Shown here in pieces: positions 6,959-15,531 of a stretch of 33,362 nt of DNA; the first letter of the stretch is position 1, and every line of letters begins with the position of its first letter. The notes under the pieces are model-generated. The model searched no databases. It was not told the origin of the DNA and was given only the letters and a program-made list of their open reading frames with translations. The translations under genes and the position numbers were made by a program. The stretch is from Tissierellia bacterium. Lineage in GTDB: Bacteria; Bacillota; Clostridia; Tissierellales; Peptoniphilaceae. The stretch is taken from the NCBI GenBank assembly GCA_012728335.1, contig JAAYFG010000140.1, positions 1 through 33,362 of the forward strand, in the 5' to 3' direction.

Positions 6959-9793
6959 GTGAAAATAAGAGTAAAAAAAGCTGCTGTTATAGTACTATCT
7001 ATATTATTAATATCTATTGGTTCAATTAGTACTTTAGCAGCAAATAACAATGATGAACTTCACTTGGAATCAACAATAACACTATATAGCGACGAAGTAG
7101 AATCATTAAAAGACGGGGAGAAGAACGTGGAGCCTATGTCAAATGGCGATACATATAATGATGTCTGGTTGCAGGAAAAAATTGATGCTGGAGGGAATAT
7201 TGTATTAGACAAAGATGTGGTATTGGGTAAGACAATCAACTTACCATCAAAAAGCGTAATTATAGATGGAGGAGATAATAAACATAGCATAAAGTTAGCA
7301 GAAAGTTTTAAAGGCAGACATTTTGGTGGTTATCCTAGTGGAAGTAATACGTATACTTTTAAAAATCTAAAAATTGAAGGACATAATAAATCGGCACCTG
7401 GAAATTCTAACAACAATAGAATTATAGGTGGTGGAATTGATATGATGCAGGGAACAGATAAGATGAAGTTTATCTTTGAAGACTTCTTAATTACCGGATG
7501 CCATACTACTTCGCAAGGTGGCGCTATTAATCTTAATAATCCAACGGTTATACTAAAAAATACTATTTTTGAAAATAACTCTGCAACTACAAGTGGTGGA
7601 GCTATTGCAAAAAATGGTGGTGGTAGTATTACTATTAATGGAGGAGAGTTCAGAAATAATAGTGCATATAATGGGCAGGGAGGTGTAATAGCTGGACCGA
7701 AAGCCAAAATATACATTGATGAGTCAACTTTTGAGAAGAATTATGCAAAAGAAAATGGAGGAGCAATCGCACCTAGTGGTAACCATTTTGAAGCACTAGA
7801 AATCAATAATTCGGTTTTTGAGCAAAATAAGTCAGATGCAAATGGTGGAGCTATATATACAAATACACAAATTCCTACTTATGTGTATATAACAAACTGT
7901 GAATTTATAGAAAATAAGGCAGTAGAAGGTGGAGCTGTAAGCCAATTCGATAATGAATCTTCTGGAGTTTATTATAAGGATTGCAGTTTTATTGGCAATA
8001 TTGCATCTAAGATAGGTGGAGCAATTCATGTTTATAACAAAAAATCTCATCAAATATATTTGAATAATATTGATTTTTCTGAAAATAAAGCTGCAAAAGA
8101 TGGTATTTACTGGGAAGTTGAAAATCCAAGAGCTGGTCCAAGTAGTTTGGGACTAGCTGGACAATATAATTTAGTAAAAGGATCTGAAGATACTCAGATA
8201 TTGCCATATGACAAGAGAATTTTAAATATGAAAGGGAAAACATATTCCAAAGCAATTCAAGAAGGCGTTATCTATTCAAATCCATTTAATAATCATGATA
8301 TTGCATATGACACAGAATACACAGTGTATTTTTATAATTCAAACACTGGGGACAATAAATTTGTAAGGTTTGGAAACAATGAAAAAGTGGTTGCACCAGA
8401 TGGATTTGAAAAATTTCCGGGGTTCATATTTAGAGGCTGGAAAGTAGCGTATTATAGTGATCCAAAATTTGCTAACTTAGGATGGATTCCAGAAGATTGG
8501 AATGAAAACATACCTTATATGTTCAAACAAGAAGAACTTACAGGACATGTGTACTTATTACCTACTTGGGAAAAAGCTGCAAGTATAGTTTATTATTTAA
8601 ACGATGGAAGTGATAAGAAGGAATATATTAATTTTGAAAAGAATACTGAGGCAGAAATTGTGTCTTATGAAAATGTGAATAGTACATGGATAGCCCCTGA
8701 TGGAAAGGAATTCGATTGTTGGAATACGAAAGCCGATGGTTCTGGAGAAACATATGAAATAGGCAAAAAGTTCACTGCAACGGAAGATTATTTGGATCTA
8801 TATGCTATTTGGAAAGATGAAATTGAACCTGTAAACGAATATGAAATTAAATACTTTGGAAATGGTAATACTGATGGTAGTGTACCTATAGACAATCATA
8901 AATATGATTTGAATGAAGATGCAACAGTCTTACCAAAGGGAGATTTAATTAAAAGAGACTCTACGTTTACAGGCTGGAATACGAAAGCCGATGGTAGTGG
9001 TAAATCATATAAACCTGGAGATGTATTCAAAATTGAAAATAGCGTGAATCTTTACGCACAATGGAAATACGATGGAGATACTGATTTAGATAAAGACAAA
9101 GACAAAGACAAAGACTATAATATGGATTTTTTAATGTGGAATTGGCATACTGAAAAACCAATTGAAACAGTTATTCACAGAGCATATGTAAATGGATACC
9201 CAGATGGAAGTATTAGACCACAAGGAGAAATAACAAGAGGAGAAGTTGCAGCAATCATAGCAAGACTTCACGCAGATGTTGAAGAAATTGTATATGGAGT
9301 AGAAAATAACTATTCAGATGTAAACTCAACAGATTGGTATTCAAAACATATTTTATATGTAAGGGATAAAGGTTTAATGGAAGGCTATGAAGATGGAACA
9401 TTTAAACCAGAAAATAAAATCACTAGAGCAGAGTACGTAACGGTAGTAGCACGATTTAAAGGTTTAGTAGAGATAGATACAAAATTTGAAGATTCAAAAG
9501 GTCATTGGGCAGAAGGTTATATAGGAGCAGTAAATGAAAAAGGTTGGATAAGTGGATATCCAGATGGAACATTTAAACCAACAGCTAATATAACTAGAGA
9601 AGAAGTAGTAAAGATGACCAATGGAATGCTTGGACGAAGTGTGAAAGCAGAAGGGATTGAAGACTTAAACATAAATAAATTCACAGACTTAGAGTATGGC
9701 ACATGGTCATATTATGAAATGATTGAAGCTAGTACTAGTCATAAGTGCTTAGATAATGATGAACCATTTGAAACGTGGATAGAAATTTTATAA
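6959..9793 (+). CDS. SLH-anchored surface protein with PMP-like beta-helix and InlB-type repeats
   Basis: A secreted 944-aa wall-associated protein. GTG at 6959 was chosen over an upstream in-frame TTG (6893) because GGAGGG sits 5 nt before it and a clean signal peptide follows directly (KIRVKKAA..., cleavage near residue 29, STLAA). Residues ~60-400 form a predicted right-handed beta-helix with at least five GGAI-type turns each preceded by F.NN/N.A motifs, the chlamydial polymorphic-membrane-protein repeat pattern. Residues ~450-705 hold InlB/Listeria-Bacteroides-type repeats (GWNTKADGSG twice). A Lys/Asp linker leads to three SLH repeats (~720-895; GYPDGSIRP..ITRGE, GYEDGTFKP..ITRAE, GYPDGTFKP..ITREE). 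A ~45-residue tail ends the protein. SLH domains usually bind pyruvylated wall polysaccharide. Likely adhesin; ligand unknown. Confidence 0.9.
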   Translation: MKIRVKKAAVIVLSILLISIGSISTLAANNNDELHLESTITLYSDEVESLKDGEKNVEPMSNGDTYNDVWLQEKIDAGGNIVLDKDVVLGKTINLPSKSVIIDGGDNKHSIKLAESFKGRHFGGYPSGSNTYTFKNLKIEGHNKSAPGNSNNNRIIGGGIDMMQGTDKMKFIFEDFLITGCHTTSQGGAINLNNPTVILKNTIFENNSATTSGGAIAKNGGGSITINGGEFRNNSAYNGQGGVIAGPKAKIYIDESTFEKNYAKENGGAIAPSGNHFEALEINNSVFEQNKSDANGGAIYTNTQIPTYVYITNCEFIENKAVEGGAVSQFDNESSGVYYKDCSFIGNIASKIGGAIHVYNKKSHQIYLNNIDFSENKAAKDGIYWEVENPRAGPSSLGLAGQYNLVKGSEDTQILPYDKRILNMKGKTYSKAIQEGVIYSNPFNNHDIAYDTEYTVYFYNSNTGDNKFVRFGNNEKVVAPDGFEKFPGFIFRGWKVAYYSDPKFANLGWIPEDWNENIPYMFKQEELTGHVYLLPTWEKAASIVYYLNDGSDKKEYINFEKNTEAEIVSYENVNSTWIAPDGKEFDCWNTKADGSGETYEIGKKFTATEDYLDLYAIWKDEIEPVNEYEIKYFGNGNTDGSVPIDNHKYDLNEDATVLPKGDLIKRDSTFTGWNTKADGSGKSYKPGDVFKIENSVNLYAQWKYDGDTDLDKDKDKDKDYNMDFLMWNWHTEKPIETVIHRAYVNGYPDGSIRPQGEITRGEVAAIIARLHADVEEIVYGVENNYSDVNSTDWYSKHILYVRDKGLMEGYEDGTFKPENKITRAEYVTVVARFKGLVEIDTKFEDSKGHWAEGYIGAVNEKGWISGYPDGTFKPTANITREEVVKMTNGMLGRSVKAEGIEDLNINKFTDLEYGTWSYYEMIEASTSHKCLDNDEPFETWIEIL
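9089..9115 (+). repeat. Hexanucleotide tandem repeat GAYAAA x4 in the SLH linker
   Basis: Four GATAAA/GACAAA units plus a GAC encode the alternating Asp-Lys linker before the SLH domains. Unit-length slippage would keep the frame and change only linker length. Confidence 0.8.
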
Positions 9794-9803
9794 AGCTATG
9801 GTA

Positions 9804-9840
9804 AAATAAGAACTGATTTTATCAGTTCTTATTTTTATTT
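9804..9840 (+). terminator. Terminator of the SLH/beta-helix gene
   Basis: A 13-bp perfect stem (9804-9816 / 9822-9834) with a 5-nt loop continues into TTATTT. It lies 11 nt past the stop codon. Confidence 0.9.
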
Positions 9841-9851
9841 ATAGAAATGGG

Positions 9852-9880
9852 TTGACACATTTCCGTAGAAGTGATATATT
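9852..9880 (+). promoter_or_regulatory. Promoter of the DUF3796-like/XRE pair
   Basis: Perfect TTGACA (9852-9857), exact 17-nt spacer, TATATT (9875-9880). The -10 lies within the left arm of a long inverted repeat, so a protein bound there would block RNA polymerase. Confidence 0.85.
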
Positions 9881-9906
9881 TATCTCATAAGATACAAATA
9901 TATCAC
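9871..9906. promoter_or_regulatory. Inverted-repeat operator over the promoter
   Basis: Perfect 11-bp arms GTGATATATTT (9871-9881) and AAATATATCAC (9896-9906) are separated by 14 nt. The repeat covers the -10 and predicted start site of a two-gene unit whose second gene is a small XRE regulator, so autoregulation is the simplest reading. XRE proteins of this size normally bind as dimers to such palindromes. Confidence 0.7.
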
Positions 9907-9922
9907 ATAGGAGGTAGTGATA

Positions 9923-10330
9923 ATGGATAAAAGCACATTTAAAGAAAAGATATTAAGTAAAGTTTGGGTAGGCGGCTTTTTGGGTTTCTTTGGATTTACT
10001 AAGTTATTTATTCCAGAGATAGAATCATACTTTATGTTTATGTTCTTCATATTTTTTGCATGGTACTGGAATATTAAGATTGATGGGGAGATAGTTGATG
10101 AAAGACTACTAGAGAATAAACTGAAAGCGAGTAGTTATGGTTTTGGAGTTTCATTTTTAGTAATTTATATAATCATAATCCTATTAAATTCGTATACTAT
10201 AAACTTTTTTCCATTCTTAGAATCCATAGAGGCAAGATATGATTTTTTAACGGCTATAGTAGTATTAAGCCTTGCACTAGGAGTAAATTTAACTTCATAT
10301 CTAACCTATAAATATGAAGTGCAGGATTAA
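9923..10330 (+). CDS. DUF3796-like small integral membrane protein
   Basis: A 135-aa hydrophobic protein with about four predicted membrane segments (near 15-30, 35-50, 70-92 and 108-128). The N-terminal GGFLGFFGFTKLF resembles the FLGFxGF signature of the DUF3796 family, whose genes commonly sit beside an XRE regulator; function is unknown. ATG at 9923 was chosen because AGGAGGT ends 7 nt upstream; a GTG six bases earlier is too close to the RBS. It is followed after 3 nt by the regulator gene. The regulator-membrane protein pairing suggests a membrane stress or resistance module, but that is inference. Confidence 0.65.
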   Translation: MDKSTFKEKILSKVWVGGFLGFFGFTKLFIPEIESYFMFMFFIFFAWYWNIKIDGEIVDERLLENKLKASSYGFGVSFLVIYIIIILLNSYTINFFPFLESIEARYDFLTAIVVLSLALGVNLTSYLTYKYEVQD

Positions 10331-10333
10331 ATT

Positions 10334-10537
10334 ATGGCTGAATACATAAGTAATATAAGAGAGTATAGGATAAAAGCAAATCTCACACAAGAAGAACTTG
10401 CTGAAAAAGTTGGAGTTCGAAGGGAAACTATCGGAAGACTTGAGAATGGAAAGTATAATCCATCACTAAAATTAGCACATGATATTGCTAAAACACTTAA
10501 TGCAAAAATCGAAGATTTATTTATATTTGAAGATTAG
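10334..10537 (+). CDS. XRE-family HTH transcriptional regulator
   Basis: A 67-aa single-domain Cro/CI-type DNA-binding protein: helix-turn-helix at about 15-35 ([28 protein letters not shown]), no ligand-binding domain. It belongs to the YozG/SinR-like short XRE class often paired with small membrane proteins. Likely binds the 9871-9906 palindrome and represses its own two-gene operon. Confidence 0.9.
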   Translation: MAEYISNIREYRIKANLTQEELAEKVGVRRETIGRLENGKYNPSLKLAHDIAKTLNAKIEDLFIFED

Positions 10538-10542
10538 AATAT

Positions 10543-10568
10543 AAAAAGAGCACTGGAGTGCTCTTTTT
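10543..10568. terminator. Bidirectional terminator between XRE and LytTR genes
   Basis: An 11-bp perfect stem (AAAAAGAGCAC / GTGCTCTTTTT) with a TGGA loop gives a U-run on both strands. It serves both the XRE gene and the converging response-regulator operon. Confidence 0.9.
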
Positions 10569-10580
10569 ATTTAAGATAAA

Positions 10581-11291
10581 CTAAATGTCAAAGAAAAATT
10601 TTCTAAATTCATCTTGAGCATGTTTTTTAAGACCTTTGCTGATGGGAACCCTTTGTTTATTAGATAGTATGAAGTCATTATTATCTAAGTCTACTACATG
10701 CAATAGATTTACAATATAACTTCTATGACATGAAATAAATGGATAACCACCTAGTTGATCCTTAAGGTTTCCAATAGTCATATTAGGGGAGAAATCTCCA
10801 TGAGAGGTATAAATTATTGTGTTGTGACTCATGGCTTCTAGACAATAGATATCTTTTAGACATATCTTTATTAATTCTCTATTTACCATGATTTCAATAG
10901 TAGTTCCATAAAGGTTGATTTTCTCCTTACATTTATTCATAGCTTTATTGAATTCGCTTTTTGTAACTGGTTTGACTATATAGTAATTGGCATCAACCTG
11001 ATAACTGGAAACTGCATGTTCTAAGCTTATTGTATTGAATATAATGGCAACATCTGTATCAGTTTTTCTAATTTTTTTGGCTACATCCATCCCAGTTATA
11101 CCTGATTTATCCATGTATATGTCTAAAAAAACGATTTGATATAGATTAGGCTTAAAGTTCTTTAGAAAATCTTCTCCATTGAAATATACATCTATATCCA
11201 CATTGAGCCTATTTACCTTTGCGTATTCCTCAATGAGTTTATATATATGCTCACTGTCTGTTTTCAAATCTTCACAAATTGCTATTTTCAT
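10581..11291 (-). CDS. LytTR-family response regulator
   Basis: A 236-aa two-component regulator: receiver domain (1-120) and LytTR DNA-binding domain (~132-232). Receiver residues are intact: E7/D8 acidic pair, phosphoacceptor D57 (VFLDIYM), T87, K107 (VKPVT). The LytTR domain has the typical FISCHRSYIVNL block. ATG at 11291 is used because AAAGGA stands about 10 nt before it; a TTG nine bases earlier touches the RBS. It follows the kinase gene after one base. LytTR regulators typically control adhesins, bacteriocins, competence or quorum systems and bind direct repeats; the surface proteins nearby are likely targets (inference). Confidence 0.93.
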   Translation of the reverse strand: MKIAICEDLKTDSEHIYKLIEEYAKVNRLNVDIDVYFNGEDFLKNFKPNLYQIVFLDIYMDKSGITGMDVAKKIRKTDTDVAIIFNTISLEHAVSSYQVDANYYIVKPVTKSEFNKAMNKCKEKINLYGTTIEIMVNRELIKICLKDIYCLEAMSHNTIIYTSHGDFSPNMTIGNLKDQLGGYPFISCHRSYIVNLLHVVDLDNNDFILSNKQRVPISKGLKKHAQDEFRKFFFDI

Positions 11292-11292
11292 C

Positions 11293-13239
11293 TTACTCAA
11301 TCCTTTCTTTCAAAGGAAGTAATACTTCGCTGTGAAATAAATTGCCATCTGACGAATAAAAAACTGCTTGGCCATTATAGAATTTGCTTATTGAAATGAC
11401 TGAAGATAGTCCTATACCAGCTCGTCCATATTCTTTTCGTGACAAAAAGGCGCCGTTTTGATAATTTGATATTCCATCAAATACATTTACAACAGATACT
11501 CCAAAATGATTAATTTTACTGAAAATATTCACCTCTATACTACGATTTTTCTTAGGGATTACCATAGATGCTTCTATGGCATTTTCCAGTATATTATTAA
11601 TAATGATACTTAAATCCACATCCTTTATGGGCAGTTCTCTAGGAATTGAGACTTTAACAATGAAAGGTATATCTTCTTGTTGTGCTCGAGTGGCATATAA
11701 GCGTAATATCATATCGATTATGAAATGGTCGCAATAGGATACTTGTGAGCTAGAGCTAACAGTATCAGATATTGATACGATATAATCTCTTAGTTTTTCT
11801 GTATTTTCCAATTGTGATAGTTCATTTATTATGGATAAATGATGTCTAAAATCATGTCTATTGACCCTTAACTCCTCTTCTTTTTCTAAAAGCATAGGAT
11901 AATACGTTTTTTGCACATCTAAAATATTTGAAACATTTTTTATGCCCTCTTCAAGTTTGATTCTATATCTCAGTTCATTACCAATCTCTATTATAAATAT
12001 ACTATTTAATAGGACTATGTATATTAATCCTGATATCTCCAAAAACCAACCATATCTAATTGGTTCGAATATCGGAAGAAATCTGTCCATAAATAATGAC
12101 ATCGATAAAATGATTGCTCCTATGAGCATAGTTTTTGAGTGAACGTGCTCATAAGAAGATGCTAACAAACTAGATGCAAATAAGAAGATTGCAGAAATCA
12201 ATATAAAAAGTTCAAGTAAAAAAGAGTAAAATAACATGATGTCTAGATTATTCTTCATTAAAAAGTGTAAAGAAGCACCACAAATACATATAAATACTCC
12301 AAATGACTTAATCATTTTTGTAAGTATATTGTCTAGATTTAGTAATTGAGATTGTATCATTATTATAATCAATAGAAATGCTGGGAAGGAAACTAGTTCC
12401 AAAGCATATCCACTAATTGGTATAGACCAAATAGAATGTAGTACTGGAAATGCTATAAATATTGTGAAAAACATACATAATATAAACAGATACATTAACA
12501 AAATACTATCGTTTCGATAGTTTCTTCTGAAAACACCATATATTATGAGATTAATAAATCCTATTCCAAGTGACAGTATTATTGCTGCAAACCTTATGCC
12601 AAAGGTAGTGTTAATATTCTTATCGACAATTTCTGATAAACCAAAAGTAGGTGGATAAACCATCCCACTATAAAAATGATCATAGTCAGAAACGGCTATA
12701 AGAATTTCAACTTTATCCAATCCATTAACAGTGTATTTAAAAGTTCTGGTGTCCGATTCATAATGATCTTTATTAGGATTTCCCATTTGTTTTACTAATT
12801 CTCCATTAATGTATAGTTTATATGCACTGTATATTTCAGGAAGTTCCAAAGTAAAATTGTCTTTGTTTTCAGGAAGAATTATATTCATCCTATATGTTGC
12901 AGAACCATGTGGATTTCTATTGGGAGAATTTTTTTCAAAACCCAAATACTGTCCAATAAACACATATTCATCAGGGATTAGGATATTGTCGTCGAAATCC
13001 TTTGGCTCCAATAATCTATTTCTATATATTTCCCAATCGTCTATTAGATAAGTGTATCCGTATTCATTGATGGCATATTTAGGAAATACTAATAAGCCAT
13101 TATTTCCTTGTGGTCCACCATGAGTATATTTATTGTCATGTTTGTACATCATAAAAAACAATATAGAAGAACAAACGGCGATTAGAAGTATTAATAAGCT
13201 TAGGGTAATATTAATTGAGCTTTTCATGAGCTTTTTCAT
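11293..13239 (-). CDS. GHKL sensor histidine kinase with extracellular domain and 7TM region
   Basis: A 648-aa membrane kinase. Order: one N-terminal membrane helix (~8-30), an extracytoplasmic domain (~38-212) resembling the jelly-roll 7TMR-DISM sensing module, a block of about seven membrane helices (~214-420), a short coiled region, then a LytS/AgrC-type kinase core with phospho-acceptor H462 (RHDFRHHLSI) and GHKL ATP-binding motifs NILENAIEAS and GRAGIGLSSV. ATG at 13239 has AAGGTG at proper distance; a GTG at 13248 would overlap the upstream stop as GTGA but lacks an RBS. It is partner of the LytTR regulator immediately downstream. The outer domain suggests a carbohydrate or peptide ligand; unknown. 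Confidence 0.9.
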   Translation of the reverse strand: MKKLMKSSINITLSLLILLIAVCSSILFFMMYKHDNKYTHGGPQGNNGLLVFPKYAINEYGYTYLIDDWEIYRNRLLEPKDFDDNILIPDEYVFIGQYLGFEKNSPNRNPHGSATYRMNIILPENKDNFTLELPEIYSAYKLYINGELVKQMGNPNKDHYESDTRTFKYTVNGLDKVEILIAVSDYDHFYSGMVYPPTFGLSEIVDKNINTTFGIRFAAIILSLGIGFINLIIYGVFRRNYRNDSILLMYLFILCMFFTIFIAFPVLHSIWSIPISGYALELVSFPAFLLIIIMIQSQLLNLDNILTKMIKSFGVFICICGASLHFLMKNNLDIMLFYSFLLELFILISAIFLFASSLLASSYEHVHSKTMLIGAIILSMSLFMDRFLPIFEPIRYGWFLEISGLIYIVLLNSIFIIEIGNELRYRIKLEEGIKNVSNILDVQKTYYPMLLEKEEELRVNRHDFRHHLSIINELSQLENTEKLRDYIVSISDTVSSSSQVSYCDHFIIDMILRLYATRAQQEDIPFIVKVSIPRELPIKDVDLSIIINNILENAIEASMVIPKKNRSIEVNIFSKINHFGVSVVNVFDGISNYQNGAFLSRKEYGRAGIGLSSVISISKFYNGQAVFYSSDGNLFHSEVLLPLKERIE

Positions 13240-13244
13240 TTCAA

Positions 13245-15257
13245 TCACCTTTTACGTGAAAATACTAAATAAATGGATACTCCAATAACTCCAAGTGCAC
13301 ACATGAATACTATTGTTAAAACAGAGTTACGTTGTGAGTTATTCTCATCATTATCATTTTCCACATCTGTTGTTTCCATTTCCTTATTATCCAAACTGTC
13401 TTTATTAACGCTATATTTATAAACTTCATTGTTATTAATTGCATTCAAATTTTGATCTGCTATAGCTTCGTTATTGTCAGATTCATAAAATTGATTTTCA
13501 ATAATTAAGCTATCACCATTTTTTATCAAAAGCTCAGGTTCAGATTCGTTCACTTTTTCTTTATCATTGATTTTAATAACAGATTGAATGGTTTTGTCAG
13601 TTTTCTTAATGATAACAGATAATTTGTCTTTTGCGCCCAATGATAAGGAACGTAAATAATCAGTAGGTATACTAATTGACAAGTTATTTTTGATATAAGT
13701 TATGTATTGATCAGATGCTAGAAGTCTATTTGACAAATTATCACCAAAATCATTGAATATTATTTCTTCATCTCTATTTTCAGAATAATCATCGTCATCT
13801 CTTTCATTAGGACCTTTTGGATGTTCAGGATCATTTTTGTCATCAGGATTTGGATCTGGTTTGGTCTGTTCCTCCCTGTCTATTCCAGGAGGTATTCCTT
13901 CTTGAAAGTCGAATTCTAATTCACCATCAGATTTATATATAACTATATAGTTGGAATATTTATTTCCGTCATATTTAATTGCTAGGGAAGTTATGCTTTC
14001 TTCTTCCAAATTTGAAGTATTAATCAATATGGAATTCCCTTCCATAGAGAATATATTTAAATGAGAAACCTCTTCATAATTGATCCAGTCCTCTACTAAT
14101 CCATTTAAAGTACACATTATTTGAGGGTTATTTGCATCGTATAGCCAAGTGATTTTATAGATTTCATCATTGACACGACTAAGTACATCTAAATATATCG
14201 CATCACCAGGTATTATATGAAGACTAGGAAGAAATAAACCGGGCTTCATTATAAAATCAGATGGCAAATCTAAATGAATTAGAGTGTAAGAAGACACATG
14301 ATTAAGATAAAAATAATCAAATAATATTTCATAATTCCAAATAATCTTATCTCCATATTCAGTATAAAGATAGATTTCATTACCATAATTTAAGTCGTTC
14401 ATCAAATAGTTTTCTAGAGATTCTCTAGTTATTCCAACTGGAACGATTGGATTGTAATTAGTTACATGTGGGATTTCATAATCAACAATAACAATTTGAC
14501 TCGTTTCAGTATCATCATATACATATACGTATCGTTCTACAGTTATCGGCTCATCTAAAAATTTATAGCCTTCAGGTAATAATACTTCACCAATTATTTT
14601 ATGGCGACCTGCTCCATACTCATTAGCATTAAAGTCCTCGTATTTCCACTCCACATTACAGACTAATTCATTATTATCATATGAAGCAGTAGCTTTATCG
14701 TCTAAATTAAGAGATTCAGAGTTTAAGCCAGTTTTTAATAAAACCGAATCACTGAAATGTAGCTCAACAGATTCTATAATAATATCTTCATTTGGATTGG
14801 TTTGTTCTTCTTTCGTTATGACTACAGGTATCTTAATAATTGGGATTTCTCCTAGGAATATATATTTATCATCGAGCGTGATATCTCCCAAAATATAAGT
14901 AGTTCCAATATTTGAATTATCAAAATCCTCATATCTCCATGTAATTTCAAATTCTACAGTATCAGAAATAGTGTGTCCTAAAATTATTTTAGGCAGTTTT
15001 AAGTTTGAAACACTTTCCCCAATATGTAGTAAAAGCTTGTCATGTTCAGTAGGAAGTTCAAACTCATATATTTCTATGGTTTCAGATTCCTCTATGTCAT
15101 CAAAACTTTCTGCATCTTCTAATTTTTCTAGTTCAGTATCTACTTGAACACTATTAAGATCATTTATTAAGTTTAAATCTTCGGCATATGTGTTTGACAA
15201 TGTGGTCATTATAAATATTAGGAGAACATATGCGAATGGAAAAAATCTTTTTTTCAT
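13245..15257 (-). CDS. Membrane-anchored Ig-like surface protein, first gene of the TCS operon
   Basis: A 670-aa exported protein I cannot assign to a named family. Signal peptide at 1-26 (MKKRFFPFAYVLLIF...NTYA); at least two related Ig-like modules of ~60-70 aa with a W(K/R)YEDF...G...GE(V/I) core (near ~120 and ~205 aa); a Pro/Asp/Lys-rich low-complexity stretch (~460-490); then a single C-terminal membrane helix with an FSRKR tail. There is no LPxTG, so it stays in the membrane rather than being sortase-linked. ATG at 15257 has GGAG 9 nt upstream; a closer ATG at 15266 abuts the RBS. It ends 5 nt before the kinase, so it may present a signal to, or be a co-sensor with, the kinase. Confidence 0.8.
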   Translation of the reverse strand: MKKRFFPFAYVLLIFIMTTLSNTYAEDLNLINDLNSVQVDTELEKLEDAESFDDIEESETIEIYEFELPTEHDKLLLHIGESVSNLKLPKIILGHTISDTVEFEITWRYEDFDNSNIGTTYILGDITLDDKYIFLGEIPIIKIPVVITKEEQTNPNEDIIIESVELHFSDSVLLKTGLNSESLNLDDKATASYDNNELVCNVEWKYEDFNANEYGAGRHKIIGEVLLPEGYKFLDEPITVERYVYVYDDTETSQIVIVDYEIPHVTNYNPIVPVGITRESLENYLMNDLNYGNEIYLYTEYGDKIIWNYEILFDYFYLNHVSSYTLIHLDLPSDFIMKPGLFLPSLHIIPGDAIYLDVLSRVNDEIYKITWLYDANNPQIMCTLNGLVEDWINYEEVSHLNIFSMEGNSILINTSNLEEESITSLAIKYDGNKYSNYIVIYKSDGELEFDFQEGIPPGIDREEQTKPDPNPDDKNDPEHPKGPNERDDDDYSENRDEEIIFNDFGDNLSNRLLASDQYITYIKNNLSISIPTDYLRSLSLGAKDKLSVIIKKTDKTIQSVIKINDKEKVNESEPELLIKNGDSLIIENQFYESDNNEAIADQNLNAINNNEVYKYSVNKDSLDNKEMETTDVENDNDENNSQRNSVLTIVFMCALGVIGVSIYLVFSRKR

Positions 15258-15375
15258 AGTAATCATCTCCAGTTAATCTGATTTTATCATAGCATTATTA
15301 TCTTTACAAAGTTTAAGTGGAAAATAATTAACTAATAATGTAAAAAACTATATACTTTCACTATTATAAAATAAA

Positions 15376-15454
15376 ATTTCTATAAAATACAGCGAAAAAG
15401 ATAGCCGTTCGTGAAGTTTCAAGGCATTTCATTCGCTTTCTATAGAAATGAAAT
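15376..15454. promoter_or_regulatory. Long inverted-repeat structure in the divergent surface-operon intergenic region
   Basis: Nested arms: ATTTCTATA (15376-15384) with TATAGAAAT (15441-15449), AGCGAA (15391-15396) with TTCGCT (15432-15437), GCC (15404-15406) with GGC (15423-15425). A competing hairpin pairs ATTTCATT (15426-15433) with AATGAAAT (15447-15454). It could be a structured leader RNA for either operon or an operator; the transcript it belongs to is not resolved. The rest of 15258-15531 is AT-rich with no gene. Confidence 0.5.
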
Positions 15455-15470
15455 AATTGAGTTGATAAAC

Positions 15471-15499
15471 TTGGGTTAAATAAACTAGATACTATGATA
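15471..15499 (+). promoter_or_regulatory. Candidate promoter for the receiver-like pair and adhesin
   Basis: TTGGGT (15471-15476), 17-nt spacer, TATGAT (15494-15499), 33 nt before the ATG at 15532. The -35 is only half consensus. If this is the start, the upstream hairpin would lie outside the + transcript. Confidence 0.4.
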
Positions 15500-15531
15500 A
15501 AGCATTAATTTAAAGTTCAGGAGGTGAAAAA

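Noticed and set aside
13245-15257. Sortase-anchored protein
   Set aside because: The C-terminal hydrophobic helix plus RKR tail looks like a sorting signal, but no LPxTG-like pentapeptide precedes it.
15376-15454. c-di-GMP riboswitch controlling the adhesin
   Set aside because: Tempting by context, but the conserved core of the known c-di-GMP aptamers is not present.
15512-15520. LytTR half-site AAAGTTCAG upstream of the receiver-like pair
   Set aside because: A single half-site matches the consensus, but no second copy lies 21-22 nt away on either side; chance matches are common in AT-rich DNA.
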